From NCBI RefSeq assembly GCF_008727925.1, contig NZ_VTWT01000006.1, forward strand, positions 310,001-374,000: a DNA stretch of 64,000 bases. Direction: 5' to 3'. The translations under genes were made by a program, and so were the position numbers. Below the pieces are notes generated by a model, which worked only from the letters and a program-made list of their open reading frames with translations, was not told the origin of the DNA and did not search any database. Origin of the DNA: Adhaeribacter soli. GTDB lineage: Bacteria; Bacteroidota; Bacteroidia; Cytophagales; Hymenobacteraceae. This document shows positions 24,586 to 34,057 of the stretch, in pieces. Numbering within the stretch: position 1 is the stretch's first letter; each line of letters begins with the position of its first letter.

Positions 24586-25722
24586 TTAAGTGGTTATGGG
24601 TTTTTGCGTGAAAATTGATAGCAATTTCTGTTCTTCATTCGCCCAAAACACATCCTGTGGTATTTTTCCATCAGGGTAGAACGTGTCGGAGTATATCCGG
24701 GTTAACATCTTTTCTGCAGATTCCTTTTCGAAGTTAACCTGCAGGCCGGCGCGGTTTCTGTTAACAATTTCTTCCCATAGCGGGTTTTCCGGTATAATAA
24801 CGACTAAACCGTTCGCCAGGTATTCGAACAGCTTGGTGGGGATGCAATTTTGCGTGCTCCGGTTCAGCCGGTAGGGCAGCAACCCGATCTTCGCTTTCCT
24901 GATTTGGGCTACGATCTCTGGGTGCGGTACCAGGGTATTTCCCCCGATCAGGGTAATGTAAGGTTTATCGCTTATGCGGTCTTTTAATTCCTGGTAAGTG
25001 GTTTCTTTGGGGCAATACCCTATTATGGTCAGCTTTACTTTGTTTTCCAGGCTATGTAGCCGTTCGATAAACGAAATTGCTTCCCAGATGCCATATACCG
25101 GGGAGATTGTGCCGGAATAAAGAAAATGCAGGTTGTCGGGTTGAAGTTGAACCGGGATTTTAGTTAAAACATTTTCACCGGCTGCCTGGTTATATTTATT
25201 CTCCAGTACGGTATAGTTTTTACCGATAAAAGGAAGTTCGGCTTCATAGGCTTTTTCGGCCAAAAAATAGTGGGAGATAAAAGGGCTCCCCAGTCTCTCG
25301 AGCAACCGGACGCCGTTGGCTAAAAACCAGCGCAAGGGTCTGGGGAAAGTTGGCTGAAACCGGATGTTGGCGTAATAGTTCTCCCGTACGTCGTATAAAA
25401 TTACCGTTCTGAAAAATATCCTATAAAGAATCGTAACCGGCAGTAATTCATAGGTGCTGGCTATAATTACCTCCGGCTTTACTTGAAGCAATAATTTATA
25501 ATAATTCCTTTGTGCGGCTATTCTTTTAAAACTCAGGCGGCGGAAGTTGAAAATAGGATGAAACCAGATATTATTGGATGTGCTAACGGCATTAGCAGCA
25601 AATCCGGCAATATGAATTTCCGTTTCGGGTAGTTTTGCCAGCGACTGTCCCAGCTTTTCAAACATACGGGTATCGTTTACCGGCTTCAGGACCGAGGCAA
25701 TTAAGATCTTGGTTTTTTGCAT
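24586..25722 (-). CDS. Glycosyltransferase, GT4-like
   Basis: 378 residues from the ATG at 25722 (MQKTKILIASVLKPVNDTRMFEKLG). The open frame extends to 25977, but that extension overlaps the divergent dapD gene and codes for nothing family-like, so the shorter start is chosen. The N-terminal Rossmann-like donor-binding pattern, a central EKAYEAELPFIGKNYTVLENKYN linker, and a C-terminal part with LLPYRLNRSTQNCIPTKLFEYLANGLVVIIPENP (GT-B Glu-containing nucleotide-sugar motif) support a GT4-type retaining transferase. It probably builds an envelope glycan or glycolipid; donor and acceptor are unknown. It is divergent from dapD (46 bp). Confidence 0.85.
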   Translation of the reverse strand: MQKTKILIASVLKPVNDTRMFEKLGQSLAKLPETEIHIAGFAANAVSTSNNIWFHPIFNFRRLSFKRIAAQRNYYKLLLQVKPEVIIASTYELLPVTILYRIFFRTVILYDVRENYYANIRFQPTFPRPLRWFLANGVRLLERLGSPFISHYFLAEKAYEAELPFIGKNYTVLENKYNQAAGENVLTKIPVQLQPDNLHFLYSGTISPVYGIWEAISFIERLHSLENKVKLTIIGYCPKETTYQELKDRISDKPYITLIGGNTLVPHPEIVAQIRKAKIGLLPYRLNRSTQNCIPTKLFEYLANGLVVIIPENPLWEEIVNRNRAGLQVNFEKESAEKMLTRIYSDTFYPDGKIPQDVFWANEEQKLLSIFTQKPITT

Positions 25723-25744
25723 CGGTCGAAATTTAATACTTTTG
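25716..25744 (+). promoter_or_regulatory. Promoter TTTG-N17-TACTTTTG of dapD
   Basis: TTTG at 25716-25719 and the perfect -7 box TACTTTTG at 25737-25744, 24 bases above the dapD ATG. The -33 part overlaps the start codon of the divergent glycosyltransferase. Confidence 0.65.
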
Positions 25745-25768
25745 GCCTTAAATCCATTTAACGCTACT

Positions 25769-26581
25769 ATGAGCTTGCAAACTATTATAGAAAATGCCTG
25801 GCAGGACCGGAGCCTGCTGCAGGATATAAATACCCAGGAAGCGATCCGCAACGTGCTGGAAGAACTGGACAAAGGCCGCATCCGGGTTGCCGAACCGGAA
25901 GGCAATGCCTGGAAAGTAAACGAATGGGTGAAGAAAGCGGTGCTGATGTATTTCCCGATCCAGAAAATGGAAACCATAGAAGTAGGGCCGTTCGAATTCC
26001 ACGATAAAATTGCTTTAAAGAAAAACTACGCCCAACTCGGGGTGAGAGTAGTTCCTCATGCCATTGCCCGTTACGGTTCTTTTGTAGCCAAAGGCGTAAT
26101 CATGATGCCTTCCTACGTAAACATTGGCGCTTACGTAGATGAAGGAACCATGGTAGATACCTGGGCTACGGTAGGTTCATGCGCCCAGGTGGGCAAGAAT
26201 GTTCACCTGAGTGGCGGCGTAGGTTTGGGCGGCGTATTAGAGCCCGTGCAGGCCGCTCCGGTTATTATCGAAGACGGCGCGTTCATTGGTTCCAGAAGCA
26301 TTCTGGTAGAAGGCGTACGGATTGGGAAAGAAGCTGTGATCGGGGCGAACGTTTGCATTACGGCCAGCACCAAAATTATCGACGTTACCGGCTCCGAGCC
26401 AAAAGAATTCAAAGGCTACGTGCCGGAGCGTTCGGTGGTAATTCCGGGTAGCTACGCCAAGAAATTTGCTGCCGGCGAATACCAGGTTCCTTGCGCCCTG
26501 ATCATCGGTCAGCGGAAAGAAAGCACCGACCTGAAGACTTCGCTCAACGATGCTTTGCGCGAGCATGCGGTGGCGGTTTAA
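25769..26581 (+). CDS. dapD: 2,3,4,5-tetrahydropyridine-2,6-dicarboxylate N-succinyltransferase
   Basis: 270 residues, standard length. It succinylates tetrahydrodipicolinate using succinyl-CoA in the lysine and meso-diaminopimelate pathway, which supplies peptidoglycan precursors. The start at 25769 (MSLQTIIENAWQDRSLL) follows the promoter; the frame is open further upstream but has no homology there. The N-terminal helical domain leads into a left-handed parallel beta-helix of hexapeptide repeats (about 100-230: VVPHAIARYGSFVAKGVIMMPS, VNIGAYVDEGTMVDTWATVGSCAQVGKNVHLSGGVGLGGV). It is followed by a strong hairpin terminator. No other dap genes are nearby. Confidence 0.95.
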   Translation: MSLQTIIENAWQDRSLLQDINTQEAIRNVLEELDKGRIRVAEPEGNAWKVNEWVKKAVLMYFPIQKMETIEVGPFEFHDKIALKKNYAQLGVRVVPHAIARYGSFVAKGVIMMPSYVNIGAYVDEGTMVDTWATVGSCAQVGKNVHLSGGVGLGGVLEPVQAAPVIIEDGAFIGSRSILVEGVRIGKEAVIGANVCITASTKIIDVTGSEPKEFKGYVPERSVVIPGSYAKKFAAGEYQVPCALIIGQRKESTDLKTSLNDALREHAVAV

Positions 26582-26607
26582 GATTGCTTTCGGAAGAAAA
26601 TGCTATG

Positions 26608-26637
26608 AAAAAGGCTGCCAAAACTGGCAGCCTTTTT
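26608..26637 (+). terminator. Rho-independent terminator of dapD
   Basis: Perfect 12-bp stem, AAAAAGGCTGCC (26608-26619) and GGCAGCCTTTTT (26626-26637), with a 6-base loop and a U run. Confidence 0.9.
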
Positions 26638-26669
26638 ATTTAAGGGAAAATATCCATTTATAAGTTTTT

Positions 26670-26695
26670 TTCATTGCCGTCTGCTTTCGCTGACG
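26670..26695. repeat. Half-copy of the TTCATTGCCGTCTGCTTT palindrome
   Basis: Forward copy of the motif seen as a full palindrome at 35050-35107. The inverted half-copy lies at 27746-27773. Together they bracket the uraH gene and the repeat-rich spacer. Confidence 0.8.
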
Positions 26696-26757
26696 ATTTT
26701 ATGGGGTAGACAACTGGCTAAAATAGTCTGGCCGGTTTTCAGGTGTTTCTGCTGATC

Positions 26758-27168
26758 TCAACTTCCCCGGTAAGTAGAATAACCATATGGCGACAAGGTG
26801 ATAGGCACGTGATAATGCTGATCATCTTTGAGCTCAAACACTACTTCAATGAAGGGATAAAAGGTTGGCTGGTTTTTTTTCGCAAAATAAGGGTTCACGT
26901 GGTAGGTCATTTTGTAGATACCCGTTTTGGTTTTGCCGTCCTGTTTCAGAAAGTCTTTGATCCGGCCATTGTCATCGGTGAATTTTTCTTCCAGTACGGC
27001 CCAGTTTCCTTTAGGATCTTGTTTGGAGAGCGTAATTTTTACGTTTGGGGCAGGTTTGCCGTTGGTAATATCCAAAATATGGCTCGAAAGCTGATATTGA
27101 GTTTCCTGAGCCTGACAAATTCCGGTGGCTGCCAGTAAAATGGCCAGCATAAAAAGGTAATGCTTCAT
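26758..27168 (-). CDS. uraH: Exported 5-hydroxyisourate hydrolase (transthyretin-like)
   Basis: 136 residues. It hydrolyses 5-hydroxyisourate to OHCU in uric-acid breakdown. A signal peptide (MKHYLFMLAILLAATGICQA, about 20 residues) predicts export, which differs from the classic cytoplasmic enzyme. The transthyretin fold is plain: SSHILDITNGKPAPNVKITL at the start, HYHVPITLSPYGYSTYRGS at the end, with the invariant C-terminal YRGS signature. No urate oxidase, OHCU decarboxylase or allantoinase gene lies nearby, so its in vivo substrate supply is unclear. It is convergent with dapD, which ends in a terminator. Confidence 0.92.
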   Translation of the reverse strand: MKHYLFMLAILLAATGICQAQETQYQLSSHILDITNGKPAPNVKITLSKQDPKGNWAVLEEKFTDDNGRIKDFLKQDGKTKTGIYKMTYHVNPYFAKKNQPTFYPFIEVVFELKDDQHYHVPITLSPYGYSTYRGS

Positions 27169-27340
27169 GGTAAGAGAATGGATTGTTTAAGGGTTAATAG
27201 TTAAAGCCTCTTTATGAACCTTAATTCGAAGTGAGGTAATTCGTTCTATTCAATCAAATATTCGGTTTCATAAATATTAGCCAAAGCATTAACCAACCAA
27301 CAGCCAAATTGTTTTGATCTGGTTTAAAATATCAGCCTTA

Positions 27341-27501
27341 GAGCATGTTTAAAATTCATCCTTTGCGCTGCAAATTTCCATTACCGGAACCTGAGTTTGT
27401 CTTTTTCTCGCACCATAGCGCTGCTATGCTGCTCCAAAAAGCCTTCCACAGAACCCGGTACTGAAAATTTTCGCTTGCAAAAATGAAATTTAAACATGCT
27501 C
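27341..27501. mobile_element. MITE-like element with full-length inverted arms
   Basis: The ends GAGCATGTTTAAA and its complement TTTAAACATGCTC are at 27341 and 27501, and the sequence can be aligned against its own reverse complement almost to the centre (about 27421, ATAGCGCTGCTAT). A direct TTA flanks both ends (27338-27340, 27502-27504), a possible 3-bp target duplication. It has no open frame, so it would depend on a transposase elsewhere. Confidence 0.65.
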
Positions 27502-27554
27502 TTACTTAGGTTTTGTTGGTAAAGGAGAACTAGCAATAAAAACAACCTTCCACC

Positions 27555-27701
27555 CCGGCCTGTCCCCTGACAGGCCGGAAGCACTGCCGCCATGCGCATT
27601 GTTCAGAAGCTTCCATAAAGCGGTTAATTAAGGTAAAATGTCTGGTGGGTTGGCTACCTGAAGGGAGCGGCGATAGTCCGGCCTGTCGGGGGACAGGCCG
27701 G
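27555..27701. repeat. Two perfect CCGGCCTGTC/GACAGGCCGG palindromes
   Basis: Hairpin 1 spans 27555-27578 (loop CCCT) and hairpin 2 spans 27678-27701 (loop GGGG). The 10-bp arms are identical and perfect. They are 123 bases apart, in a REP-doublet arrangement. Confidence 0.8.
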
Positions 27702-27745
27702 GGGTAGAAAATGTTAGGCCAAAGCAAAAAGTCTGTTTCTGAAAA

Positions 27746-27773
27746 CCGTCAGCTAAAGCAGACGGCAATGAAT
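27746..27773. repeat. Inverted half-copy of the 35050 palindrome
   Basis: CCGTCAGCTAAAGCAGACGG continuing into CAATGAAT: the reverse complement of the motif at 26670-26695 and the right half of the palindrome at 35050-35107. Confidence 0.8.
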
Positions 27774-27835
27774 AATTAATTATAGATCGAGATACACCTT
27801 GGGTGATTAGAACCTAAAGGTTAAAGCAGCAAAGC

Positions 27836-28813
27836 TTATTCCCGGCCATCTCCGATTATCCTGAACACCACATTGCCGGTTTTTTGTCCGCTTTCCACGT
27901 ATCTATGCGCTTCTACAATTTGATCCAGGTTGTAGTACCGGTCAATTACGGGACTGAACTTGCCGGCTTCGGCTAATGCTTTAAGGAAAAGCAGGTCTTC
28001 TTTTTTTAGAATCGGAATCGGAAACAAAATCTTTTTACCGCTTTTGAATGGTCCTATTAGTCCCTTCCAGAGGTTCTCTCCCTTTTTGCCCAATTCCGTA
28101 GAAATGTAAGTGCCTTCTGAAGTAAGCAGGGGTTTGCACTGTCCGAAAGAGCTTTTACCAACCGCATCAAAGATAAAACTGTAAGTCTGCCTGGTTTGGG
28201 TGAAGTCTTCCTTTTCATAATTAATGACCACATCCGCACCTAAGCTTTTTACCATGTCAACGCGCGCGGTATTGCAAACGGCCGTTACGTGGGCGCCGAA
28301 ATGCTTCAGCAATTGCACGGCTGCCGAACCGATGGCGCCGGTTGCGCCGTAAACGAGCACGTTTTGCCCCCGGGTAACTTTCGCTGCCCGGATATTATTC
28401 AAAGCGTAGTGGGCGCCTTCGGTTAAGGGAGCAGCTTGTTCGTAGGTGAAATTTGCCGGAAGGGTGGTAAAAGTATCGTTTTCATTCAGCGTAAGGTATT
28501 CGGCGTGGCCGCCGAACTTTTTCGTGTTAAAGCCGAAAACCTTATCGCCCACTTTGAAGGAAGTTACCCTATTGCCAATGGCTTCCACCTGACCGGCAAA
28601 CTCACAACCCAAGGCTAAATAATTCGGGTTAATGAGGCCGCTCCATAACCGGTTTAAAACGTATTCCGCGCTCCGGAAACCACAATCGGTCCGGTTAACG
28701 GTGGAAGCAAAGACCTTTATTAGTACTTCATTTTCCTTAGGTACCGGTTTGGTTACTTCTTTTATGCTTATAACTTCGGGAGGACCATATTGCGTGTTGA
28801 CGGCTGCTTTCAT
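27836..28813 (-). CDS. MDR-family NAD(P)-dependent oxidoreductase (quinone reductase-like)
   Basis: 325 residues of the zinc-independent branch of medium-chain dehydrogenases: N-terminal GroES-like domain (VLIKVFASTVNRTDCGFR) without the Zn cysteines, and a Rossmann domain with YGATGAIGSAAVQLLKHFG and the ESGQKTGNVVFRI C-terminal pattern. It resembles quinone oxidoreductase (Qor), and may reduce quinones or enoyl substrates with NADPH. Substrate is not identifiable. It stands alone, on the minus strand, with no obvious -7 box immediately upstream. Its relation to the neighbouring 3-hydroxyacyl-CoA dehydrogenase is only proximity: a terminator lies between them. Confidence 0.88.
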   Translation of the reverse strand: MKAAVNTQYGPPEVISIKEVTKPVPKENEVLIKVFASTVNRTDCGFRSAEYVLNRLWSGLINPNYLALGCEFAGQVEAIGNRVTSFKVGDKVFGFNTKKFGGHAEYLTLNENDTFTTLPANFTYEQAAPLTEGAHYALNNIRAAKVTRGQNVLVYGATGAIGSAAVQLLKHFGAHVTAVCNTARVDMVKSLGADVVINYEKEDFTQTRQTYSFIFDAVGKSSFGQCKPLLTSEGTYISTELGKKGENLWKGLIGPFKSGKKILFPIPILKKEDLLFLKALAEAGKFSPVIDRYYNLDQIVEAHRYVESGQKTGNVVFRIIGDGRE

Positions 28814-28953
28814 AGGGCGGAAGAATAGGGAGCTGTTTAACGGCTTGGGGAAAGTGAAATGATAAGGCCGAAGTAACGGAATATTTTCGGGTTAACCATG
28901 CAATTTAAAAGTGTTATTTGCTGAACATGCCTTTGTTTGATCAGGGCCAATAA

Positions 28954-28983
28954 AAAAAGCACAGCGGAATGGCTGTGCTTTTT
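28954..28983 (-). terminator. Terminator of the 3-hydroxyacyl-CoA dehydrogenase gene
   Basis: Perfect stem AAAAAGCACAGC (28954-28965) and GCTGTGCTTTTT (28972-28983), 6-base loop, with T runs on both strands, so it may work in both directions. Confidence 0.88.
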
Positions 28984-29031
28984 GTGTTAATAAAGAGAAA
29001 ATGCTATCCTTTTCAGTAACAAAAGTGCTTT

Positions 29032-29946
29032 TTAGGCAATTGCTACCTCACCGGACTTTTTTTTAAAACGGTTGGCAACTACCAGGTCTTTGGTGCCGTG
29101 CGTCCAGGAATAGAAACCTTCGCCGGATTTTACGCCTTTGTGGCCGGCCTGTACCATGTTTACCAGCAGCGGGCAAGGAGCATATTTCGGGTTGCCGAAG
29201 CCATCATGCAGTACATTCAGAATAGAAAGGCAAACGTCCAGACCTATAAAATCGGCCAGCTGCAACGGACCCATCGGGTGCGCCATTCCTAGTTTCATAA
29301 CCGTATCGATCTCTTCTACTCCGGCTACGCCTTCATATAAGGAATAAATGGCTTCGTTGATCATCGGCATTAAAATACGGTTGGCAATAAAGCCCGGATA
29401 GTCGTTTACTTCCGTCGGGGTTTTGCCTAGCTTCAGGGAAGTTTCCATGATGGCCCGGGTCGTTTCGTCGGAAGTGGAGTACCCGCGGATAATTTCCACC
29501 AGTTTCATTACCGGCACCGGGTTCATAAAGTGCATGCCGATCACTTTTTCCGGACGGCTGGTTACCGAAGCAATTTTAGTAATGGAAATAGAAGAAGTGT
29601 TCGAGGCAAGAATAGCTTCCGGTTTGGCATGTGCATCCAGGTCGCGGAAGATTTTCAGTTTCAGGTCTACGTTTTCCGTAGCGGCTTCTACCACCAGGTC
29701 CGCTTCTTTTACGCCATCGGCCAGACTGGTAAAGGTGGTGATATTGTTCAGGGTTTCCTGCTTCTGGGCTTCGGTTAAATTGCCTTTTGCCACGATCCGA
29801 TCCAGGTTTTTGGAAATAGTGGAAAGGGCTTTGTCTAAAGCAGCCTGCGAAATGTCGATTAAAGCCACTTTGTAATTACTCTGAGCAAACACGTGGGCAA
29901 TACCGTTGCCCATGGTGCCAGAGCCAATAACTGCTACCTGATTCAT
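29032..29946 (-). CDS. 3-hydroxyacyl-CoA (3-hydroxybutyryl-CoA) dehydrogenase
   Basis: 304 residues. It oxidises or reduces short 3-hydroxyacyl-CoAs with NAD(H), in beta-oxidation or butyrate-type metabolism. The Rossmann motif is GSGTMGNGIAHVFAQS; the catalytic region is GMHFMNPVPVMKLVEII (His-Asn pair of the HAD family), followed by the C-terminal dimerisation domain with NDYPGFIANRILMPMINEA and MGPLQLADFIGLDVCL. This is the classic Hbd/PaaH-type single-domain enzyme, not the fused FadB type. No thiolase or crotonase genes are nearby. The gene has its own terminator. Confidence 0.93.
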   Translation of the reverse strand: MNQVAVIGSGTMGNGIAHVFAQSNYKVALIDISQAALDKALSTISKNLDRIVAKGNLTEAQKQETLNNITTFTSLADGVKEADLVVEAATENVDLKLKIFRDLDAHAKPEAILASNTSSISITKIASVTSRPEKVIGMHFMNPVPVMKLVEIIRGYSTSDETTRAIMETSLKLGKTPTEVNDYPGFIANRILMPMINEAIYSLYEGVAGVEEIDTVMKLGMAHPMGPLQLADFIGLDVCLSILNVLHDGFGNPKYAPCPLLVNMVQAGHKGVKSGEGFYSWTHGTKDLVVANRFKKKSGEVAIA

Positions 29947-30315
29947 GTATGAGAAAGTTAAAATATGTTTCGGAAGGTAAAACTACTTTAAATTGAGTAA
30001 AGTTTTAAGGTTTCCGGACCGAAAATGATGCAATAATCTGAAATTTTTTAACAAGGCAGAAAACCCCCTAAACGGTAGGGGAAGGGCCAAAAAAAGGAAT
30101 GGAAAGTAACATTTCCGCTGGTTAATTGTTGCAGTTGGGCATCCCGATAAGGTTCAATATAAATCTTTTGCAATATTTCTGCGTACAAAACATCATTACA
30201 AGAAAAAACTGGTTTAACGGCCTTAAATCAGCTTTCGGGCCGTAAAATTTAAATCCGCTAAACCGGTGGTTTCAAATTAAAGTACAAAGATTTAAAACTA
30301 AACAAACGTGTAACC
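29947..30315. other. Divergent spacer upstream of the small membrane proteins
   Basis: No gene. It contains a small hairpin CCCCTA (30065-30070) with TAGGGG (30076-30081), which includes an AACGGTAG motif, and otherwise AT-rich sequence. No perfect -7 box. Confidence 0.45.
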
Positions 30316-30468
30316 ATGGGAAATCTGCTTTATATAATTGCGGTAATTCTGGTAATTTTTTGGCTCATTGGCTTCCTGGGCTTTCCTAACGAAGTTGGTG
30401 GCATCATTCACATATTGCTTGTAATTGCAATTATAGCCGTAGTGCTCCGGCTCATCCGCCGGGCCTGA
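30316..30468 (+). CDS. lmo0937-family small membrane protein, copy 1
   Basis: Fifty residues, MGNLLYIIAVILVIFWLIGF, then LGFPNEVGGIIHILLVIAIIAVVLRLIRRA. Two hydrophobic segments (3-22, 30-46) flank a Gly-Phe-Pro turn, the pattern of lmo0937/DUF5670-type proteins, which are often stress-induced. Too short for automatic calling, but the ATG is well placed, the frame has a TGA stop, and a second copy with silent and conservative changes follows. Function unknown. Confidence 0.85.
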   Translation: MGNLLYIIAVILVIFWLIGFLGFPNEVGGIIHILLVIAIIAVVLRLIRRA

Positions 30469-30524
30469 CCTTTGCGTAATACTTTACATTAATACAAATT
30501 TCTAACTCTAAACTTAATAAAACT

Positions 30525-30680
30525 ATGGGAAATTTATTGTATATCATCGCTTTAGTGCTGGTAATTCTGTGGCTCATCGGCTTTCTGGGCTTTCCAAACC
30601 AGGTAGGTGGCATCATCCACATTTTATTAGTGCTTGCCGTTATTGCGGTAATCCTGCGCCTGATACGCGGAAATGCTTAA
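30525..30680 (+). CDS. lmo0937-family small membrane protein, copy 2
   Basis: 51 residues, nearly the same protein as copy 1: MGNLLYIIALVLVILWLIGF, then LGFPNQVGGIIHILLVLAVIAVILRLIRGNA. Nucleotide differences are mostly third positions, so both copies appear to be under protein-level selection. It lies 56 bases downstream of copy 1, and the pair is closed by a strong bidirectional hairpin. Role unknown; inner membrane location. Confidence 0.85.
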   Translation: MGNLLYIIALVLVILWLIGFLGFPNQVGGIIHILLVLAVIAVILRLIRGNA

Positions 30681-30695
30681 CGCATTTTTAATATA

Positions 30696-30736
30696 AAAAA
30701 GAAGCCAGCCTGAAATTTTCAGGCCGGCTTCTTTTT
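30696..30736. terminator. Bidirectional terminator
   Basis: Twenty-base arms 30696-30715 and 30717-30736 pair with one mismatch around GCC(A/C)GCCTGAAA, with A and T runs on both sides. It separates the two small membrane genes (plus) from the beta-barrel gene (minus). Confidence 0.88.
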
Positions 30737-30754
30737 ATGGGCTTCTTTATCAGA

Positions 30755-31429
30755 TCAGAATAAGTTGATGATCAAGCCGCCCCGGAAGATGGGGTTGGAA
30801 TAAAGCGAGCGGGAATTCTGGTTCAGGTCTATTAAAAGCATCAGGTCGAAGCCAACCCGGTCGGAAACCATTTGCCGGTAACCGGCGCCTGTCAGTAAAG
30901 CCGCCACGTTGTTGCTGAAATCCTTAATGTCGCTCAGCTTTTCGTATTCCACGTGGGCAAAAAACTCCTTATAGACCATCGCCTGGGCAAAAGCTTTTCC
31001 GCCAAGCAAAGTGGCATCATAAGGGCCGCTGCTGAAATAAAAATAGCTCATGCCTAAACCCGCCGAAAACCGCTCGGAGATCCGGTAACCCAGAATAGGA
31101 GATACCTGTACATTGCTGGTCTGATTGCCGAACGATAAGCCGAAACCGCCGCCGGTAAACAGTTTTTTCCGGAAAGGAGTCTCATCCTTTTCTTTGATTT
31201 TTACCTTTTCTTTTACTACCGTATCGGCCGGCGCTTTTTTAACGGCCGGTGGCGGGGGAGGCGTAACGATTACCGGTTGCGGAACAGAAGCCGGCGGCAT
31301 ACCGGTATTCAGTTCCTGCTTCTGGTATGTTGAGTCGGTAACCTGGGCTTGGGCCGTTGTGGCAAATAAGCAAAGGGCCATAACCAGCAGGCCAGCCGCT
31401 TTCCAGGTAAGTTGCGAATTAGAGTTCAT
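30755..31429 (-). CDS. Outer-membrane beta-barrel-like protein with Pro-rich linker
   Basis: 224 residues. A signal peptide of about 28 residues (WKAAGLLVMALCLFATTAQA) is followed by a low-complexity linker rich in Pro, Val and Lys (about 45-80). The rest (85-224) is a chain of short amphipathic strands with Gly/aromatic turns (FSFGNQTSNVQVSPILGYRISERFSAGLGMSYFYFSSGP, ending FRGGLIINLF), the profile of an eight-strand outer-membrane barrel. No conserved family is recognisable to me; many Bacteroidota have such OmpW/porin-like proteins. It is convergent with the small membrane genes. Confidence 0.75.
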   Translation of the reverse strand: MNSNSQLTWKAAGLLVMALCLFATTAQAQVTDSTYQKQELNTGMPPASVPQPVIVTPPPPPAVKKAPADTVVKEKVKIKEKDETPFRKKLFTGGGFGLSFGNQTSNVQVSPILGYRISERFSAGLGMSYFYFSSGPYDATLLGGKAFAQAMVYKEFFAHVEYEKLSDIKDFSNNVAALLTGAGYRQMVSDRVGFDLMLLIDLNQNSRSLYSNPIFRGGLIINLF

Positions 31430-31487
31430 CCGTTTCAGGCAGTTTCAGAACAAAACGATTTGGTACGTATAATCTTGTAAAGCCCCC

Positions 31488-33197
<1,710 letters not shown>

Positions 33198-33381
33198 TTA
33201 AGGAATAGTTCCAGGCGTAAAATGCTGGTCATTAGGCAATAATTTGAGCTGAAAGGAAAAAAAAGAAAGGAAAGCACAACACTCGCACTAAAAAATAAGT
33301 ATAGTAAAAGAGAAATATTCCTGAGCGTTTGGCTTTGGAAAACGTAAATAAAGTTTAACTCATTTTCTTAACGATAAAATT

Positions 33382-33846
33382 ATGGCTTTAAATTCTGTTT
33401 CAATTGAAAAAACCGGGGGCTGGTACGGGTTTCTGAATGGACTGGCTCTTATTGCCTATGCCCTTATTCTGCAGATCACCCACCTGGCTGATGTGCCCAT
33501 TCTGAGGTTCGGCTTCCTGGTCATATCCGTAATCTTTATCTGCATGTCTATTTCCAGTTTAAAACAGGCAAGAGGCGGCATGGTCCGATACTTGCAGGGG
33601 ATAGCCGTTGGCTCGGTTACTTCCATTGTGGCTACGGTTATGTTTGCCTTTTTTACCGTGATCAATATTCAGTTCTTCGGTTCCAACATCATCGAAATTC
33701 TTCAGAGTGAGAATACGATGGGTGAACATCTGACCCTGACCTCAGTCTTTTTAGTAATTACCATGATTGGTATTCCGGGCGGGGTCTTAACTTCCTTCAT
33801 TGTCATGCAGTACTTTAAACGACCAGATCATAAGTTTTCCCAATAA
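33382..33846 (+). CDS. Four-helix membrane protein, DUF4199-like
   Basis: 154 residues with four hydrophobic helices at about 16-32, 40-58, 70-95 and 118-148, and a loop between 2 and 3 that starts SSLKQARGGMVRYLQGI. The order (helix, helix, GG-x-Y-x-QG loop, helix, helix with SQTM-like C-terminal charges) resembles DUF4199 proteins of Bacteroidota, a family with no known role. The end (YFKRPDHKFSQ) is basic. It is followed by a clear terminator. I call the family with reservation; the membrane topology is firm. Confidence 0.7.
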   Translation: MALNSVSIEKTGGWYGFLNGLALIAYALILQITHLADVPILRFGFLVISVIFICMSISSLKQARGGMVRYLQGIAVGSVTSIVATVMFAFFTVINIQFFGSNIIEILQSENTMGEHLTLTSVFLVITMIGIPGGVLTSFIVMQYFKRPDHKFSQ

Positions 33847-33881
33847 AAAATCTGAATAAATTAAACTATCCATTCCCTTAT

Positions 33882-33912
33882 AAAAAGCAGGCTTTTAACA
33901 GGCCTGCTTTTT
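33882..33912 (+). terminator. Rho-independent terminator
   Basis: Stem AAAAAGCAGGC (33882-33892) with GCCTGCTTTTT (33902-33912), 9-base loop and a run of T. It closes the four-helix membrane protein gene. Confidence 0.88.
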
Positions 33913-34057
33913 TTTGCCCGGCAAGTATTGGATTGATAATGAAGAAATAACGGTAAAATGCAAATCAATTAAAAGTGGCTTTCGTTATATAGTTATAAAA
34001 AATCGCTTAGTAAATAATAAAAACATTTGTTTAATAATATTATTGCGTTTTATAATT

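Larger units (their letters stand above)
27169..27835. other. Repeat-packed spacer of 667 bases
   Basis: No gene. It contains, in order, the 161-bp MITE-like hairpin (27341-27501), two CCGGCCTGTC palindromes (27555-27578, 27678-27701) and a half-copy of the 35050 palindrome (27746-27773). Short frames that cross these elements are not coding. Confidence 0.7.

Noticed and set aside
25723-25977. N-terminal extension of the glycosyltransferase
   Set aside because: It overlaps the whole start of dapD on the other strand, contains the dapD promoter and has no family resemblance.
27381-27727. Short minus-strand frames across the spacer upstream of the quinone reductase-like gene
   Set aside because: They run through palindromes and the MITE-like hairpin, so they are repeat artefacts.
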